The translations under genes and the position numbers were made by a program. A stretch of 64,000 bases of DNA from an uncultured Oscillospiraceae bacterium. GTDB lineage: Bacteria; Bacillota; Clostridia; Oscillospirales; Oscillospiraceae. Below the pieces are notes generated by a model. That model saw only the letters and a list, made by a program, of their open reading frames with translations. It ran no database searches and had not been told where the DNA came from. Shown one piece after another: positions 7,537 through 14,701 of the stretch. Numbering within the stretch: the stretch's first letter is position 1; each line of letters starts with the position of its first letter. The stretch is taken from positions 27,623 to 91,622 of the forward strand of contig CANQIO010000003.1 of NCBI GenBank assembly GCA_947624065.1. The letters are read 5' to 3'.

Positions 7537-8877
7537 ATGGCATTCGAGAGTCTTTCGGAAAAACTGAACGGCATCTTCAAGAAGCTCCGGGGCAAGGGCC
7601 GCCTCAGCCAGGCGGACATCAAAGACGCCATGCGCCAGGTGCGGATGGTGCTGCTGGAAGCGGACGTGAGCTACAAGGTCGTGAAGGACTTCGTCAAGAC
7701 CGTCTCCGAGAAAGCCGCCGGCCAGGAGATCCTGGAGAGCCTGAACCCCGCCCAGATGGTCATCAAGATCGTCAACGAGGAGATGACCGCCCTCATGGGC
7801 GGCCAGGCCGCGCGGCTGAACTACTCCTCCAAGGTGCCCAGCGTGGTGATGGTGGTGGGCCTGCAGGGCGCGGGCAAGACCACCAACACGGCAAAGCTGG
7901 CCGCCTTCATGAAAAAGCAGCAGAACAAGCGGCCGCTGCTGGCCGCCTGCGACGTATACCGCCCCGCGGCCATCCAGCAGCTGGAGACCGTGGGCGCCCA
8001 GGTGGGCATCCCCGTGTTCCAGATGGGCCAGGCCGACCCGGTGGAGATCGCCAAGGCCGCCGTGGAGCACGCCCGCAAGCACGGCAACGACCTGGTGTTC
8101 CTGGACACCGCCGGCCGGCTGCATGTGGACGAGGCGCTGATGGACGAGCTCAAGCGCATCAAGGCCGCCCTGGACCCGGCGGAGATCCTTCTCACGGTGG
8201 ACGCCATGACCGGCCAGGACGCGGTGAACGCGGCCACGGCCTTTGACGAGGCCCTGGGCATCACCGGCGTGATGCTCACCAAGCTGGACGGCGACGCCAG
8301 AGGCGGCGCGGCCCTGTCCGTCCGGGCCGTCACCGGCAAGCCCATCAAGTTCGCCGGCACCGGCGAGAAGCTGGACGCCATCGAGGTGTTCCACCCCGAC
8401 CGGATGGCCAGCCGCATCCTGGGCATGGGCGACGTGCTCACCCTCATCGAGAAGGCCGAGCAGGCCGTGGACCAGAAGAAGGCCGCGGAGATGGCGGAGA
8501 AGCTGATGAAAAATCGCTTCACCCTCCAGGACTACCTGGAGCAGCTCCGCTCCATGAAGGACATGGGCTCCATGGAGGACATCCTGGGCATGATGCCCGG
8601 CGTGGACGCCAAGGCCCTGAAGGGCGCCAAGATCGACCCCAAGGCCATGGCCCGCACCGAGGCCATCATCCTGTCCATGACGCCGAAGGAGCGGGAGAAC
8701 CCCTCCATCCTGAACGCCAGCCGGAAAAAGCGCATCGCCGCCGGGGCGGGCACCAGCGTGGTGGAGATCAACCGCCTTTTGAAGGGCTTCGACGCCATGA
8801 ACGCCATGATGAAGCAGATGTCCGGCTCCCGGAAGGGCCGCCGGATGGCCAAGCGCATGGGCATGCTGGGCATGTAA
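7537..8877 (+). CDS. ffh: Signal recognition particle protein Ffh
   Basis: The SRP GTPase that targets signal-peptide proteins to the membrane with 4.5S RNA and FtsY. All parts are present in 446 aa: N-terminal helical bundle, P-loop GLQGAGKT (108-115), DTAGR (190-194), TKLDGDARGG (248-257), and a Met-rich M domain ending in MAKRMGMLGM, which holds signal peptides and RNA. It is followed after 69 nt by rpsP. Confidence 0.98.
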   Translation: MAFESLSEKLNGIFKKLRGKGRLSQADIKDAMRQVRMVLLEADVSYKVVKDFVKTVSEKAAGQEILESLNPAQMVIKIVNEEMTALMGGQAARLNYSSKVPSVVMVVGLQGAGKTTNTAKLAAFMKKQQNKRPLLAACDVYRPAAIQQLETVGAQVGIPVFQMGQADPVEIAKAAVEHARKHGNDLVFLDTAGRLHVDEALMDELKRIKAALDPAEILLTVDAMTGQDAVNAATAFDEALGITGVMLTKLDGDARGGAALSVRAVTGKPIKFAGTGEKLDAIEVFHPDRMASRILGMGDVLTLIEKAEQAVDQKKAAEMAEKLMKNRFTLQDYLEQLRSMKDMGSMEDILGMMPGVDAKALKGAKIDPKAMARTEAIILSMTPKERENPSILNASRKKRIAAGAGTSVVEINRLLKGFDAMNAMMKQMSGSRKGRRMAKRMGMLGM

Positions 8878-8946
8878 AAGCGATCTCAAACTTCCTTTTG
8901 GATTTGCAGATAAAAAACAAACAACATTTTTTGGAGGAACAAGAAA

Positions 8947-9258
8947 ATGGTCAAGATCCGTCTCAAGAGACAGGGCGCCAAGAAGGCCCCCTATTACCGC
9001 GTCGTGGTGGCCGACAGCCGCTCCCCCCGCGATGGCCGCAACATCGAGGAGCTGGGCACCTATGACCCCATGGCCAAGCCCGCCGTCATCGACATCGACC
9101 TGGAGCGCGCCAAGTACTGGATCGGCTGCGGCGCCCAGCCCACCGATACCGTCCGCGGCCTGCTGAAGCTGGCCGAGGCCAAGAAGCCCGCCGAGGCCCC
9201 CAAAGCCGAGGCTCCCGCTGCCGCCGAAGAGCCCGCCGAGGCCCCTGCCGCGGAGTAA
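8947..9258 (+). CDS. rpsP: 30S ribosomal protein S16 with Ala/Pro/Glu tail
   Basis: [20 protein letters not shown] and the DSRSPRDGR / YDPMAKP motifs identify bS16, a small-subunit assembly protein. The core ends near residue 78. The last ~25 residues are a low-complexity Ala-Pro-Glu-Lys tail, so the protein is 103 aa instead of about 80-90. It is preceded by a strong TTGGAGGAA site. Confidence 0.97.
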   Translation: MVKIRLKRQGAKKAPYYRVVVADSRSPRDGRNIEELGTYDPMAKPAVIDIDLERAKYWIGCGAQPTDTVRGLLKLAEAKKPAEAPKAEAPAAAEEPAEAPAAE

Positions 9259-9267
9259 CAGCGTCCC

Positions 9268-9498
9268 ATGAAGGAACTTCTGACCTATATCATCCAGAGC
9301 CTTGTGGACAACCCTGATAAGGTCACCGTGGACGAGCACGCTGAGGGCGGCACCACCGTATACGAGGTGCGCGTGGCCGACGGGGACATGGGCAAGGTCA
9401 TCGGCCGCCAGGGCCGCATCGTGCGCCAGATCCGGGTGCTGATGAAGACCGTGGCCCAGCGTCAGGGCAAGAAGATCTCCGTAGAGATACTGGATTGA
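9268..9498 (+). CDS. khpA: KH-domain RNA-binding protein KhpA (YlqC)
   Basis: A 76-aa single KH domain with VIGRQGRIVRQIR containing the GxxG loop. This is the YlqC/KhpA family encoded between rpsP and rimM, which partners KhpB and binds many small RNAs in Gram-positives. It lies 9 nt after rpsP. Its stop overlaps the rimM TTG start. Confidence 0.94.
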   Translation: MKELLTYIIQSLVDNPDKVTVDEHAEGGTTVYEVRVADGDMGKVIGRQGRIVRQIRVLMKTVAQRQGKKISVEILD

Positions 9499-9980
9499 AA
9501 AAGCGATATTTAGAGGCGGGGCAGATCGTGAACACCCACGGCGTCCGGGGCGAGGTGCGCATCCAGCCCTGGGCGGACGAGGCGGCGTTTCTGACCCGCT
9601 TCCGCCGGTTTTATCTGGACGGCGCCCCCGTTAAAGTCCGCTCCTGCCGGGTGCATAAGGAAATGTGCGTCGTCTCGCTGGAGGGCGTGGACGACGTCAA
9701 CGCCGCCATGGCCCTGAAGGGCAAGGTGATCTTCATCGACCGGGAGGACGCCCGTCTGCCCGCCGGAACGGTGTTCCTGCAGGACATCATCGGCGCGAAG
9801 GTGGTGGACGAGTCCGGCGCGGAGCTGGGCATCCTGGAGGACGTGATGAGCGAGCCCGCCGCCAGCGTACTGGTGATCCGCGGCCAGCGGGAGATCCTGG
9901 TCCCGGATGTGCCCGCTTTCGTGCTGAAAAAAGACGCGGACGCCGGTGTCGTCACCGTGCGCCTCATCGACGGGATGTGA
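9495..9980 (+). CDS. rimM: Ribosome maturation factor RimM
   Basis: A 161-aa RimM: N-terminal G..VNTHGVRGEVRIQPW and C-terminal PRC-barrel (LQDIIGAKVVDESGAELG). It assists 16S rRNA 3' domain maturation and binds S19. The start is TTG in a TTGA overlap with the khpA stop. The stop overlaps a GTG start of the radical SAM gene. The usual next gene, trmD, is 4.7 kb away. Confidence 0.95.
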   Translation: MKKRYLEAGQIVNTHGVRGEVRIQPWADEAAFLTRFRRFYLDGAPVKVRSCRVHKEMCVVSLEGVDDVNAAMALKGKVIFIDREDARLPAGTVFLQDIIGAKVVDESGAELGILEDVMSEPAASVLVIRGQREILVPDVPAFVLKKDADAGVVTVRLIDGM

Positions 9981-11092
9981 ACGCCTTGTCATCGCTGAGT
10001 ATCCTCATCAAACCGGCCTCCGGCAGCTGCAATATGCGCTGCCGGTATTGCTTTTACGCCGACGAGACGAGAAAGCGCGCCGAGGCCGGACATGGGGCCA
10101 TGTCCCTGGCCACCGCGGAGAACCTGGTGCGCCGGGCCATGGAGAGCGCCGAGGGCGGCTGCGCGTTCTGCTTCCAGGGCGGAGAGCCCACCCTGCGGGG
10201 CCTGGACTTCTTCCGGGATTTTGTGGCGCTGGCGCGCAGATATGACGCCGGCCGGGCGAGGGCGAGCTTTTCCATCCAGACGAACGGTCTGCTCCTGGAC
10301 GATCAGTGGGCGGCGTTCTTGAAGGAGAACCGCTTCCTGGTGGGCCTTTCCATGGACGGGGACCGGCAGACCCACGATCTGAACCGGGTGGACGCCGACG
10401 GGAACGGCACCTTCTCCCGGGTGCTGCGGGCGGCCCGGCTCCTGGGAAAATATGCCGTGCCCTTCAACATCCTGACCGTGGTGAACGCGCGGGTGGCCCG
10501 GAGCGCGGACAGCATATACAGCTTCTACAAGAAAAACGGCCTGCTCTACCAGCAGTACATCCCCTGCCTGGACCCGATCTTCGAGCGGCGGGGCGGCAGC
10601 AGCTGGTCCCTGACGCCGGAGGCCTACGGCCGGTTTTTGATCCGGCTGTTCGACCGGTGGTATGCCGACCGGATGCGGGGCGAGCCGGTGTATATCCACT
10701 ATTTCGAGAGCCTGGCCGGCATGCTGCAGGGGGTCCCTCCCGCCAGCTGCGGGATGATGGGCGTGTGCTCGGTGCAGACGGTGGTGGAGGCGGACGGGAG
10801 CGTATATCCCTGCGACTTTTACGCGCTGGACGAGTACCGGCTGGGCAACGTGAACGCCGACAGCTTCGACGAGCTGCACCAAAAGCGCCTGCCCTTCCTG
10901 GAGCAGTCCCGGCAGGGCCTGGAAAAATGCGTCTCCTGCCGCCACGGGCCCCTCTGCCGCGGGGGCTGCCGCCGGGACCGCCAGGGGCCGGACGGGATCG
11001 GAGAGAACTATTTCTGCCCCGCCTATATGGCGTTTTTCGACCACGCGGTGCCGAAGCTCCAGGCGCTGCTGCGCTCCCGGGGCCGGATATAA
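9977..11092 (+). CDS. Radical SAM / SPASM enzyme, anaerobic sulfatase-maturase (anSME) type
   Basis: A 371-aa protein starting at a GTG that overlaps the rimM stop; a TTG 9 nt further in is the alternative. CNMRCRYC (C18, C22, C25) is the radical SAM 4Fe-4S motif. GGEPTLRG, QTNGLLLDD and GLSMDGD follow the anSME pattern. The C-terminal SPASM region has CGMMGVCS, YPCDFYAL, CVSCRHGPLCRGGC and a last Cys in YFCP, enough for two auxiliary clusters. anSMEs convert a sulfatase active-site Cys or Ser to formylglycine; related SPASM enzymes modify peptides. No sulfatase or peptide substrate is visible in this window, so the substrate is open. Confidence 0.85.
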   Translation: MNALSSLSILIKPASGSCNMRCRYCFYADETRKRAEAGHGAMSLATAENLVRRAMESAEGGCAFCFQGGEPTLRGLDFFRDFVALARRYDAGRARASFSIQTNGLLLDDQWAAFLKENRFLVGLSMDGDRQTHDLNRVDADGNGTFSRVLRAARLLGKYAVPFNILTVVNARVARSADSIYSFYKKNGLLYQQYIPCLDPIFERRGGSSWSLTPEAYGRFLIRLFDRWYADRMRGEPVYIHYFESLAGMLQGVPPASCGMMGVCSVQTVVEADGSVYPCDFYALDEYRLGNVNADSFDELHQKRLPFLEQSRQGLEKCVSCRHGPLCRGGCRRDRQGPDGIGENYFCPAYMAFFDHAVPKLQALLRSRGRI

Positions 11093-11140
11093 AAGCCGCG
11101 ATAAACCGCTCCATGCCGGAGCCCTGCCCGCGGACAGCTA

Positions 11141-11185
11141 AAAAGGATCGAAGCTTCTGATGAAGTCTCGATCCTTTTCTGTTTT
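11141..11185 (+). terminator. Terminator after the radical SAM gene
   Basis: AAAAGGATCGA (11141-11151) pairs with TCGATCCTTTT (11168-11178), with a shorter inner pairing, followed by CTGTTTTG. It ends the ylxM-to-radical SAM operon. Confidence 0.8.
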
Positions 11186-11227
11186 GCGCCGGGCTTCCGG
11201 CCTCAGTCCGTCTCTTCCCGCCGGCGC

Positions 11228-12148
11228 TCAGTCAAAGAGCAGCACGCGGAAGGAGCCGTCGGCGTAGACGGTCTCGCCCCGGTTGAAGGAGCCGTCGAAC
11301 TCTCCCTCGATGGCGGTGCCGCCGTCGGCCTCATACATGTCGTTGATCTTGATCCGCAGATGGTCCTCGTCGCTCTCCATCTGGTGCGCTTGGGAAAGAT
11401 TGTGCTGTACCAGGAAGCCCTCTTCGTTGGTATAGAACGTCACGCCGTCTATCAGATCGTGCCGCGTCACATAGAACTCGTCTCCGGCCTGGGCATAGCT
11501 GGGGAACGAGATGCCGAAAAGGGTGATCTCCGCGCGGCTGAAATAGTAGCCGATGGAGAAAGAGTGGGACGTGCCGATGGGGCGGCTGGTCTCCTCGCAG
11601 GACGCCTCTTTGGACGACCAGGTCCCCTCCAGCGTGCGGCCGTTGCGGGTAAAGCGGATATAGTATCCCTCCGGCAGAGGCTCGCCGAAGGTCATGCCGT
11701 TCTGCACCAGCAGCAGCAAGGAGCCGTCAAAGTCCGGCACCAGCAGGGCGTACGTCCCGTCCGTCCAGGTATAGGACCAGCCGTCTATACCGTCCACCGG
11801 CGTCTGCTCGGCGGTAAAGCCGTTGTCCTCCATCCGCTGGGTATAGGCGCTGACGAAGCTGTCCGCATCCGCCGGCATGTCGTAGACATAGGCCGTGCAG
11901 ATGTAATTGGCGGAGAACTGATAGTCCTCCTGGAGCACCGTTCCCTCCGTGCCCAGCAGCTCGGCGGGATCGACCACCACGCCGGGATCGCCCGTCCCCT
12001 GTTCCTCATCCGACCGCAGGCCGCTCAGACCGCCGCCGATCAGACCGCCCAGGCCGCCGCCTTCTCCCTCCGCCGCCCAGGCGGAAGTGGTGGGAAGGAC
12101 CAGCGCAAAGACCAGCAAAAGCACCAAGACCCTTTTTGCGTTTTTCAT
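11228..12148 (-). CDS. Exported protein of unknown function
   Basis: A 306-aa secreted protein. Signal peptide MKNAKRVLVLLLVFALVLP ending AWA, then a Gly-rich stretch, then a mixed alpha/beta region. The segment DSFVSAYTQRMEDNGFTAEQ is reminiscent of DLFDAYTRRLDMCGD in the exported paralogues at 1.3-7 kb, so it may be a distant single-module relative. The C-terminal half (about 165-306) is beta-rich, with Tyr and charged residues. It is monocistronic with its own promoter. The start follows AAGGGAGG. No known domain was recognised. Confidence 0.8.
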   Translation of the reverse strand: MKNAKRVLVLLLVFALVLPTTSAWAAEGEGGGLGGLIGGGLSGLRSDEEQGTGDPGVVVDPAELLGTEGTVLQEDYQFSANYICTAYVYDMPADADSFVSAYTQRMEDNGFTAEQTPVDGIDGWSYTWTDGTYALLVPDFDGSLLLLVQNGMTFGEPLPEGYYIRFTRNGRTLEGTWSSKEASCEETSRPIGTSHSFSIGYYFSRAEITLFGISFPSYAQAGDEFYVTRHDLIDGVTFYTNEEGFLVQHNLSQAHQMESDEDHLRIKINDMYEADGGTAIEGEFDGSFNRGETVYADGSFRVLLFD

Positions 12149-12232
12149 ATCGTATACCTCCCTTGTCTCGCAGCGCGTCCGGGGCCGGACATGGACCGCG
12201 TCTCTCGCTGCGGCATCGCACCTGTTGTGCCC

Positions 12233-12261
12233 AATATATCACGAACCGCACGATGAATCAA
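12233..12261 (-). promoter_or_regulatory. Probable promoter of the exported protein gene
   Basis: On the minus strand TTGATT (12256-12261), 17-bp spacer, TATATT (12233-12238). It leaves a 5' leader of about 80 nt before the start at 12148. Nothing else is seen in the 219-nt gap besides the terminator at 12302-12333. Confidence 0.6.
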
Positions 12262-12301
12262 TACCGGAAGGCCGGTCCGCGCGGGACCTGCTGATCACCG
12301 C

Positions 12302-12333
12302 GCAAAAAAGAAGCCTCCGGACCAGCCGGAGGC
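12302..12333 (-). terminator. Terminator of the CofE-like / NlpC-P60 operon
   Basis: An 8-bp GC stem GCCTCCGG (12313-12320 / 12326-12333) is followed on the minus strand by TTCTTTTTTG. It lies 35 nt past the NlpC/P60 stop. Confidence 0.9.
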
Positions 12334-12367
12334 TCTGTTCGTCTCGAATCGCCGCGCCTGCCGCCGG

Positions 12368-13294
12368 TCAGCCGTCATAGCGGACATAGGGGCACTGGAG
12401 CCAGCCTGTCCAGGGGCGGTCGGCCACCTTCGTTTTCACCACGCCGCCGGCATGGGAGATCGCCTCGATGGCATAGCCGTCACCGATGTAGACGCCGATG
12501 TGCCCCGCCGTGGAGTACACCAGCAGGCCCGGCACGTCCGGCATGGTGTCCATATCGCCTTTGACCACGGCGGCGTTCCACATGCCGTCCGTCCCGGTGT
12601 CCGGCATGTCGCCGGAGCCATACTCGATGCCGCCGGTGGACGGGTCATACCAGCCGTAGCTCTTGATCAGGCCGACGCAGTCCGCCACTCTCCGGCCCAT
12701 CCACTTCTCCCGGATGACGGCCTCATACTCGCCCAGCGCGTCCGGGTACTGGGCCAGCTTGCCGGCCAGCAGGTCCTCCGTCAGCACGTAGCCGAAGGTC
12801 CCCCACACATAGCCCCACTGGTTCTCCCAGGCCATCTTCGCCCATTCCGCCAGATCGTGGCTGTTTTTCGTGGAGGGATCGGTAAAGCCGCTGGTGTCCA
12901 GCTCCGTGGAGGTCCCCGTGCCGTATTCCACCACCACGAACTGCCCCTCTTTCCACTCCAGCCACTGGGACCCCTCCGGCAGCTCGGAGCCGGGCGCGGC
13001 GGGCGTCTCGGTCGCTTCGGGGGTGGGCGGCACGCTCTCCGCCGGTACGGTCACCACTGCGGCCGGAGGCGCCTCCGGCTCGTTCTCCGCGCTGGCAGGC
13101 AGGGGCGCCGCCCGTCCCTTTCGGAGGCAAAAGAGCAATATCACTGTCCCGGCGCACAGCAGCGCCGCCACCATGGCCGCCGGCCACGTACGCCGTCTCC
13201 GCCGCGGGGCGGGGCGGCGGGACCGGTCCATGGTCCGCCAGTATCCCGCGTCCGCTCCGCGCCGGGTATCCTCCCGCTCGTTCATAGGTCTCAT
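12368..13294 (-). CDS. Membrane-anchored NlpC/P60 peptidoglycan hydrolase
   Basis: A 308-aa protein. A basic cytoplasmic N-terminus (RRPAPRRRRR) is followed by one membrane helix (about 40-60) and a Pro/Glu/Thr-rich linker. The C-terminal catalytic part has the cysteine in RRVADCVGLIKSYGW and the histidine in AGHIGVYIGDGYAIEA, the NlpC/P60 dyad. Such enzymes cut the gamma-D-Glu to diamino-acid bond in wall peptides. The ATG at 13294 lies 7 nt after the GGAG formed by the last codons of the upstream gene, so translation is coupled to the CofE-like ligase. Confidence 0.85.
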   Translation of the reverse strand: MRPMNEREDTRRGADAGYWRTMDRSRRPAPRRRRRTWPAAMVAALLCAGTVILLFCLRKGRAAPLPASAENEPEAPPAAVVTVPAESVPPTPEATETPAAPGSELPEGSQWLEWKEGQFVVVEYGTGTSTELDTSGFTDPSTKNSHDLAEWAKMAWENQWGYVWGTFGYVLTEDLLAGKLAQYPDALGEYEAVIREKWMGRRVADCVGLIKSYGWYDPSTGGIEYGSGDMPDTGTDGMWNAAVVKGDMDTMPDVPGLLVYSTAGHIGVYIGDGYAIEAISHAGGVVKTKVADRPWTGWLQCPYVRYDG

Positions 13295-13295
13295 G

Positions 13296-14024
13296 TCATT
13301 TCTCCTTACAGATGTATTCGCCCTCACGGGCCTCCCGGATCAGGATGAACGGCGTCAGCTGGCGGTCCTGGCCCGCGGGGTTGTCCGCGATCAGCTCCAG
13401 GAGCCGCCCGTCAGGCCAGTCCCGGAGCTGTCCGCCCTTGCCCAGCAGCTCCGCTGTCAGGTCATTGGCGTCCACGATCATCATCACAACGCCCGTTTTT
13501 TCATAGACTTCGTCGCAGACCCTGTCCGGCTCGCTGGGGATGCGGATGCCCATGTGGGCGTATTCCGGGATATCCCGGCCGTAAAAACCGTCCAGCCCCC
13601 GCACCTCGCCGTCCAGCATATCATAAAACGTGCCATGAACCCCGCGCAGTTTGTCGAACCCGGCGCAGACGGCCGCCCGCAGCACAGCCGGCAGGCCGCA
13701 GTGGTTGATGGCGAACTGCATCTTCACCGGCAGGCCCATCCCCGGCCCCGCCGGGGTCTGATGGACGAAGCGGGCAAGGAGCCTGGCCCAGAAGCCGGGC
13801 CGGACCTGGTCCTCCGTGACGATCCGCCCCTGGCACAGGGCGATGACCTTTTCGCTGGCGGAGAGGATGTCGCCCGGCCGCCAGAGCGGCAGGACGTATT
13901 TTTCGACCAGGTCGAGATAGCTCTCGCCGACTTGCACGAAATGGGTCTTGATGGCATGGCGGGCATAGGTCCTGCCGCCCGCACGGATGGTGACGGACTT
14001 CCCCTCATTGGCATAAAAATCCAT
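13296..14024 (-). CDS. CofE-like (F420-0:gamma-glutamyl ligase family) protein
   Basis: A 242-aa protein resembling coenzyme F420-0:L-glutamate ligase. RHAIKTHFVQVGESYLDLV, RPGDILSASEKVIALCQGR and VMMIVDANDLTAELLG are typical family blocks. CofE adds gamma-linked glutamates to F420 in archaea and actinobacteria. Clostridia such as this host are not known to make F420, and homologues there have no assigned substrate. Coupling to an NlpC/P60 hydrolase that cuts gamma-glutamyl bonds hints at a cell-wall or gamma-glutamyl peptide role; this is inference only. It is transcribed from a consensus promoter at 14108-14136. Confidence 0.75.
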   Translation of the reverse strand: MDFYANEGKSVTIRAGGRTYARHAIKTHFVQVGESYLDLVEKYVLPLWRPGDILSASEKVIALCQGRIVTEDQVRPGFWARLLARFVHQTPAGPGMGLPVKMQFAINHCGLPAVLRAAVCAGFDKLRGVHGTFYDMLDGEVRGLDGFYGRDIPEYAHMGIRIPSEPDRVCDEVYEKTGVVMMIVDANDLTAELLGKGGQLRDWPDGRLLELIADNPAGQDRQLTPFILIREAREGEYICKEK

Positions 14025-14107
14025 GTTCAGTTTTCTCCTATGGGATATGGAAATCGTTGCGGTCTTGGGGCCCCGGTCACAGCAAGCACATGCACTTTGT
14101 AAATCGA

Positions 14108-14136
14108 ATTATAGTATAACTAAAATTATTTGTCAA
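14108..14136 (-). promoter_or_regulatory. Consensus promoter of the CofE-like / NlpC-P60 operon
   Basis: On the minus strand TTGACA (14131-14136), 17-bp spacer, TATAAT (14108-14113): perfect consensus, inside an AT-rich 200-nt divergent intergenic region. Its leader is about 80 nt. Confidence 0.9.
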
Positions 14137-14171
14137 TCTTTTGTTATTTATATGGTATTTTTGTAACTTTC

Positions 14172-14200
14172 TTAAGGTTTACCACCAATTAAACTATAAT
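14172..14200 (+). promoter_or_regulatory. Possible promoter of the XRE gene
   Basis: A perfect TATAAT lies at 14195-14200 with a poor -35 (TTAAGG) 17 bp upstream. The weak -35 would suit a regulated promoter. Confidence 0.5.
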
Positions 14201-14236
14201 GCGGACATACTTATGGTCAGGTGGGGTTCAGATCAT

Positions 14237-14599
14237 ATGACAACCTTTGGCGAACTGTTGGCGGAGCTGCGCAAAGACCGCGGCATGACCCAGAAGCAGC
14301 TGGCGGAACATCTGCATGTGTCGGTGGGGACCGTGTCCAACTACGAGAACGGCGCGCATCTGCCCGACCTGGAAAAGCTGGTGGAGCTGGCGGACCATTT
14401 CGGCGTCACCACGGACTATCTGCTGGGCCGGACCCCCTACAACATCTCCCCGGCGGCCTTCCATGCCGCTGTCCTCAACGGCAGGCCCGCCTATGAGGTC
14501 ATCGCGCTGCTGCGGTCGCTGACGGAGGAGCAGCAGCAGGCCCTGGACGTGGTCCTGGAGGACATGCGCTTCCGCTCGGAGATCCTGCGCCGGTCGTGA
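14237..14599 (+). CDS. XRE-family transcriptional regulator
   Basis: A 120-aa protein with an N-terminal helix-turn-helix (LLAELRKDRGMTQKQLAEHL, then VSVGTVSNYENGAHLPDLEK) ending in DYLLGRTPY. A C-terminal helical segment (LTEEQQQALDVVLEDM) probably dimerises. The open frame extends 32 codons upstream, but only the ATG at 14237 has a GGTGGGG site and starts at the domain edge. It is divergent from the CofE-like operon, which it may control. Confidence 0.85.
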   Translation: MTTFGELLAELRKDRGMTQKQLAEHLHVSVGTVSNYENGAHLPDLEKLVELADHFGVTTDYLLGRTPYNISPAAFHAAVLNGRPAYEVIALLRSLTEEQQQALDVVLEDMRFRSEILRRS

Positions 14600-14701
14600 G
14601 CCCGCGGGCAAAAACCGGCGCGGCAGACGCGCGGCCCGGTGGATTTTTCCGCCGGGCCGTGCTATACTTGTCCACGATACTGCGTATATGAGGATACGAC
14701 C

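Noticed and set aside
14600-14701. Terminator hairpin between the XRE gene and trmD
   Set aside because: A CGGCCCGG-type stem exists near 14631-14658, but no T-tract follows, so I did not call it.
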